Source of the DNA: Perkinsus olseni
Taxonomy: Eukaryota; Perkinsozoa; Perkinsida; Perkinsidae
Assembly (NCBI GenBank): GCA_013115135.1
Contig: JABANP010000090.1
Location: 1 to 64,000 of the forward strand
Direction of reading: 5' to 3'
DNA: 64,000 nucleotides
Positions 60,834 through 64,000 of this stretch are shown here, one piece after another; the first letter of the stretch is position 1; the number at the start of each line of letters is the position of its first letter. Both the position numbers and the translations under genes were made by a program. The notes beneath the pieces were generated by a model, which saw nothing but the letters and a program-made list of their open reading frames with translations, did not search any database and was not told the origin of the DNA.

Positions 60834-63800
60834 CTAGAGCACTCGGTTACGGATATCCTCCAACTTCTTCATCACCTCCTGGGGGGTCTTGTCCATGTCT
60901 ACAGCAATTTGTCGCTGCTTTTCGGCCGGCAATTGGTAGTACCTAATACCACAGAACCCTACTGTGCCCCTCAACCGACCTCAAGATTCATAACAAGAGA
61001 CAAGTAAGGATTCCCTATCATCACCGTCCACTTACACTTCGCATAAGTCAGCATCGATGAAGTTCTTGATGGGGTGGTAGAAGGAACGATACATAACATG
61101 CTCCCTCCCGCTCAGACTCGGTGATGCTGCCGTGTTCCGCATGTGCATCTCAAGTGCCTAACAACAACAGCAGTCACCGGGAGACTCCGGAGCAGAGAAC
61201 AGAAACAAACCTGTAGGAAGTTATGCTCTCGTTTGGAAGAGAAGGGGTAGAGGGCCCCAATGGTGCCGAGGACCGTCGAGTAGATGACGATCTCCGCTCC
61301 TCCTGCTACCATCGTGACCTATGATGGCGGTCACAGAGCCGGAAGCGGTTCGGAATGGACCTACCCTCTGAAGGGACGTGATGGTCTCGCCCACATGGAA
61401 GTGACCAATCAAATCCATCTGAAGCGAAAACACCGTGAGTGCTAAGGGTGGAAAGCTGCAGCGGACGAGGGATGGCGATACAGACCTTAAACGTGTTTCC
61501 CGATACGTAGTCGTTATCCCTGCCAGGAACCAATCTCAGAGTGGATATTCCCTCAGCCTCCACCACCGGTCTGAAACCACAGGAAATTGCTTCATCCCGT
61601 ATCGATAACAGAGGAAGGTGGAACGTACCTTCCCCAGGCGCCGGCGTCCTTGGCATCTGATGGGACCCGCAGGATAGCAATATTATCAAACTTGTCGCCC
61701 ACGACTATCGTCTGAACGAATGATGGTGAGCAAAAGCGCACGCCCTACTGAAGACGCGTACATTGTAGTCGAGTACAGCGGCCGCCGTGATGCACCGTGG
61801 GTACGTATCATCAGAGATGACCTGAAAACAGCCGCTCCAGTGAGACCCTCTCTCCGCCCCCTTCCACTCACCTGCATCTGGTTGTCACTGTACCTCCATC
61901 TCAGGACCATGATACTATCGCGACTGTCAGCGGCAAAGATACGATCCTTGTTCACATCCGAGCCACATGATTCCACCCGACTCCGGCAGGAACTTATACT
62001 CGCACTTCTTCAGAAAGACGCTTTCTTTCCCAACTCGTAGATTCTGAGGGCGCTTGATGCAGTCTGAATCGATCGAGCGATCGCTACTTACCGCAGTACG
62101 GGCGCGACTGTCGGGGACCCTCGCAAGGCGACCAGCAAGCGACCTTCGAAGGGGTACATCGCCGAGGGGACACCTGAGAGATGACTGGAAAGGCTGTTGG
62201 TGATGCCTGAGGATTTACCTTCCAGTGGAGTGACGTGAATCAGCTGCAAATTGTAGCTCTCATCGTAAAGATACGTCTTGATGTAACATTTGCCGTGCGC
62301 AGATCTCGAAGGGTTGTGGGGATCCACACCAGTCGCAGTGCCCACCACCAAGCAGGGACGGTTATCCTGGAAACGTCAAGATCAACCTCAAAGATACTAC
62401 CCCTAGGAGGACCAACCTTGAGCTGATAGAAGTAGCACACAGTCATCGCAGTGGCAGCCTCGTCGACGTCCAAGTCCAGCTTGAAGGAGGTCGGAAGCGG
62501 TGAGAGGATCGACCACTCGGATGCAAGAGCCCCACTTGCCTTGCCCGGCGATATACGTCCCCACCTGACGAGAAGTTAAATGACGGTCAACACGCAGGCC
62601 GGTGGTGGCGAGCTACCTGGCTCTCCGCAGGGGGGTCCATATCGGCATCACCCTCCTCACCAGCATCCACCTTGATCTTCTTCAGAGCCTCTCTGATCTC
62701 AGTCTTAGTCTCCTCATTATACCTACCGTAAATCCCCCGCATCACAGGGGCCACGGCTAGCAGTAACTAGTACGTATTATGATCAGATTCCATCACGGCC
62801 AGCATGATCCTGTTGTCCATCTGTGCCGCATCGACTTGGCCCGACAGCAGCTTGGGCGGTGGCAACGGCAGGAACTTCCTTCCCGTGTACGACAGCGGTA
62901 CCATCACCTAGCAAGAGAGCCTCCCCAAGCAGGTCGTCGGCCACCCTACTTGATTGAAGGTCTCATTGAGCCTCTCGACACTGACGATCCTGAGCACCCG
63001 CTGACTGGTAGTGCAGATGCCCTCCTGACAGTTCTCGATACTGAACGGCGCGGCAAGGTCGAACCTCGGCAGGGCCGGAATCTTGCTGCTGCCTGGAGCA
63101 TCCTCATCTTCCGCAGCCGCGAACCTGCAAGACCGATATGACCGCGCTTGCTTTGAAGCACTCCTACGTTAGAGGAACGCATTGGTACTGCCCTCCCGAC
63201 GCCCCGGCTCCTGAGTAGTCGTTGGCCTGGAAGCACAGAGGAAGGGCCTCGAGCTCATAGCCACCATTGCTGGACGGCCACCGTCGACCGTCAGTGGGCA
63301 CAGAGTCACCTGAAAACAGCCATATGTCGAAACCCACGATACCAGTCTCCCGACCTACCCGACGAGGGCCAAGGACTCTCTGCCTCTGATCGGAGAGCTG
63401 TCCCGGTCACACCATCGATGACAGAGCGGACCAAGACACCATCCTCGAGGCCGATGGCGAGGTAGATAGTAGCAGTAGTACCCTGGCCAAACTGCAGCAT
63501 GCACACCGAGGACGCAGTGGTCCTTAACGCCTGGGCGGCCGAGCTGTCGCAGGGGGCGATCAGAGTCCAAGGAAAGGACACGGACCGAGGAGTCCACGCC
63601 GGCCACAGCCATGAACTGGCTTCGAGTCCGGCCGGAAGAGAGGGGTTGCACGGTAAGGGCCGCCACCTCGCACCCGATGTCCCTCTTGGCAACCTCGCTG
63701 AGATGGCCGTTGGTATCAGCGTCGAGCTCGAACAGTTGTATCTCTCCCCCAGACAGGGCGATGACCACTTGAGAACCGTTGCTCGCAGCCATCGTAACCT

Positions 63801-64000
63801 GGCGGCCAGGTGGGGCCCTCCACTCAGTCGTCCTTCGACCCGCGGCGACGTGACGGATACCGGTGGGCATGACCTAACGGACGGCATGAAAGTGAAGCCA
63901 TCATACCCCGCCACCGAACTCACCTGTATAGCGCTCTTGTCCGCCATCCTCATGGCGAAGAGGGTCGGCTGGTCCTTGGCAAACCCGGAGTCCGTAACCT
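60834..64000 (-). CDS. SF3B3: Splicing factor 3B subunit 3 (C-terminal part; 5' end outside window)
   Basis: This beta-propeller scaffold of the U2 snRNP SF3b complex takes part in branch-site recognition. Family blocks occur in order on the minus strand. First is GIRHVAAGRRTTEWRAPPGR with VVIALSGGEIQLFELD, then SQFMAVAGVDSSVRVLSLD, LAIGLEDGVLVRSVIDGVTG, AMSSRPFL and ENCQEGICTTSQRVLRIVSV. Next come VPLSYTGRKFLPLP, MESDHNTY, GQGKWGSCIRVVDPLT, NRPCLVVGTATGVDPHN and YPFEGRLLVALRG. Last are LGHFHVGETITSLQR, LGTIGALYPFSSKREHNFLQ and the C-terminus MDKTPQEVMKKLEDIRNRVL, with TAG at 60,834-60,836. At least ten short GT-AG introns interrupt it (for example the donor after DKSAIQ at 63,923). Two single-base frame breaks, at a C5 run near 63,548 and a GGG near 63,403, lie within conserved blocks. 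Confidence 0.93.

Noticed and set aside
1..64000. Spliced-leader RNA gene, rRNA genes or other structural RNA genes
   Set aside because: No recognisable spliced-leader, rRNA or snRNA sequence was seen on either strand.

Overview
The window reads as nuclear DNA of a protist, most probably an alveolate close to Perkinsus (inference). Host genes are cut by many very short GT-AG introns (about 40-65 bases), are moderately GC-rich, and encode eukaryote-only proteins: splicing factor SF3B3, a type III PI4-kinase, a PHD/ePHD chromatin reader and a creatine-kinase-like phosphagen kinase. There is no operon structure, no bacterial ribosome-binding pattern and no CRISPR array.

Positions 1-24.3 kb form a repeat-rich block around two decayed MULE-type transposases that lie head to head: copy A on the minus strand (about 1.5-6.4 kb) and copy B on the plus strand (17.76-22.0 kb). 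Between them lie 11.3 kb of two satellites, a 179-bp unit (6.49-11.04 kb) and a 100-bp unit (11.04-17.75 kb). In both copies the first intron is filled by a related 24-bp-type minisatellite. Beyond the 3' side of each copy lies the same roughly 20-bp tandem array, so the two arrays sit as an inverted pair at the edges of the block (1-92 and 24,169-24,270).

Positions 25.2-36.2 kb hold three nested mobile elements on the minus strand. The outermost is a BEL/Pao-like LTR retrotransposon with gag, protease/RT, RNase H and integrase. It is split by a 6.1-kb non-LTR retrotransposon (LINE) flanked by a 12-bp target duplication. The LINE is itself split inside ORF1 by a 710-bp terminal-inverted-repeat element flanked by an 8-bp duplication. 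Removing each insert plus one duplication copy restores an open reading frame, so the order of events can be read from the sequence.

Positions 36.8-64 kb are the host gene region. In order: a possible small secreted protein (+); a multi-exon single-pass Pro/Gln/Tyr-rich membrane protein (-); exons with a thrice-repeated RSYFDR motif (+); a coiled-coil/EF-hand protein (+); a PI4-kinase beta-like enzyme (+); a possible histone-fold exon set and a PHD-ePHD-TFIIS-like gene (+); a phosphagen kinase (-); a second small secreted protein (-); a coiled-coil/disordered protein (-); and the C-terminal part of SF3B3 (-), running off the right edge. These look like unrelated housekeeping and regulatory genes rather than a joint pathway.

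Exon joins were worked out by hand from splice signals, reading phase and recognisable protein families. They should be treated as models. Several conserved genes show single-base frame breaks at G or C runs, which may be assembly error.
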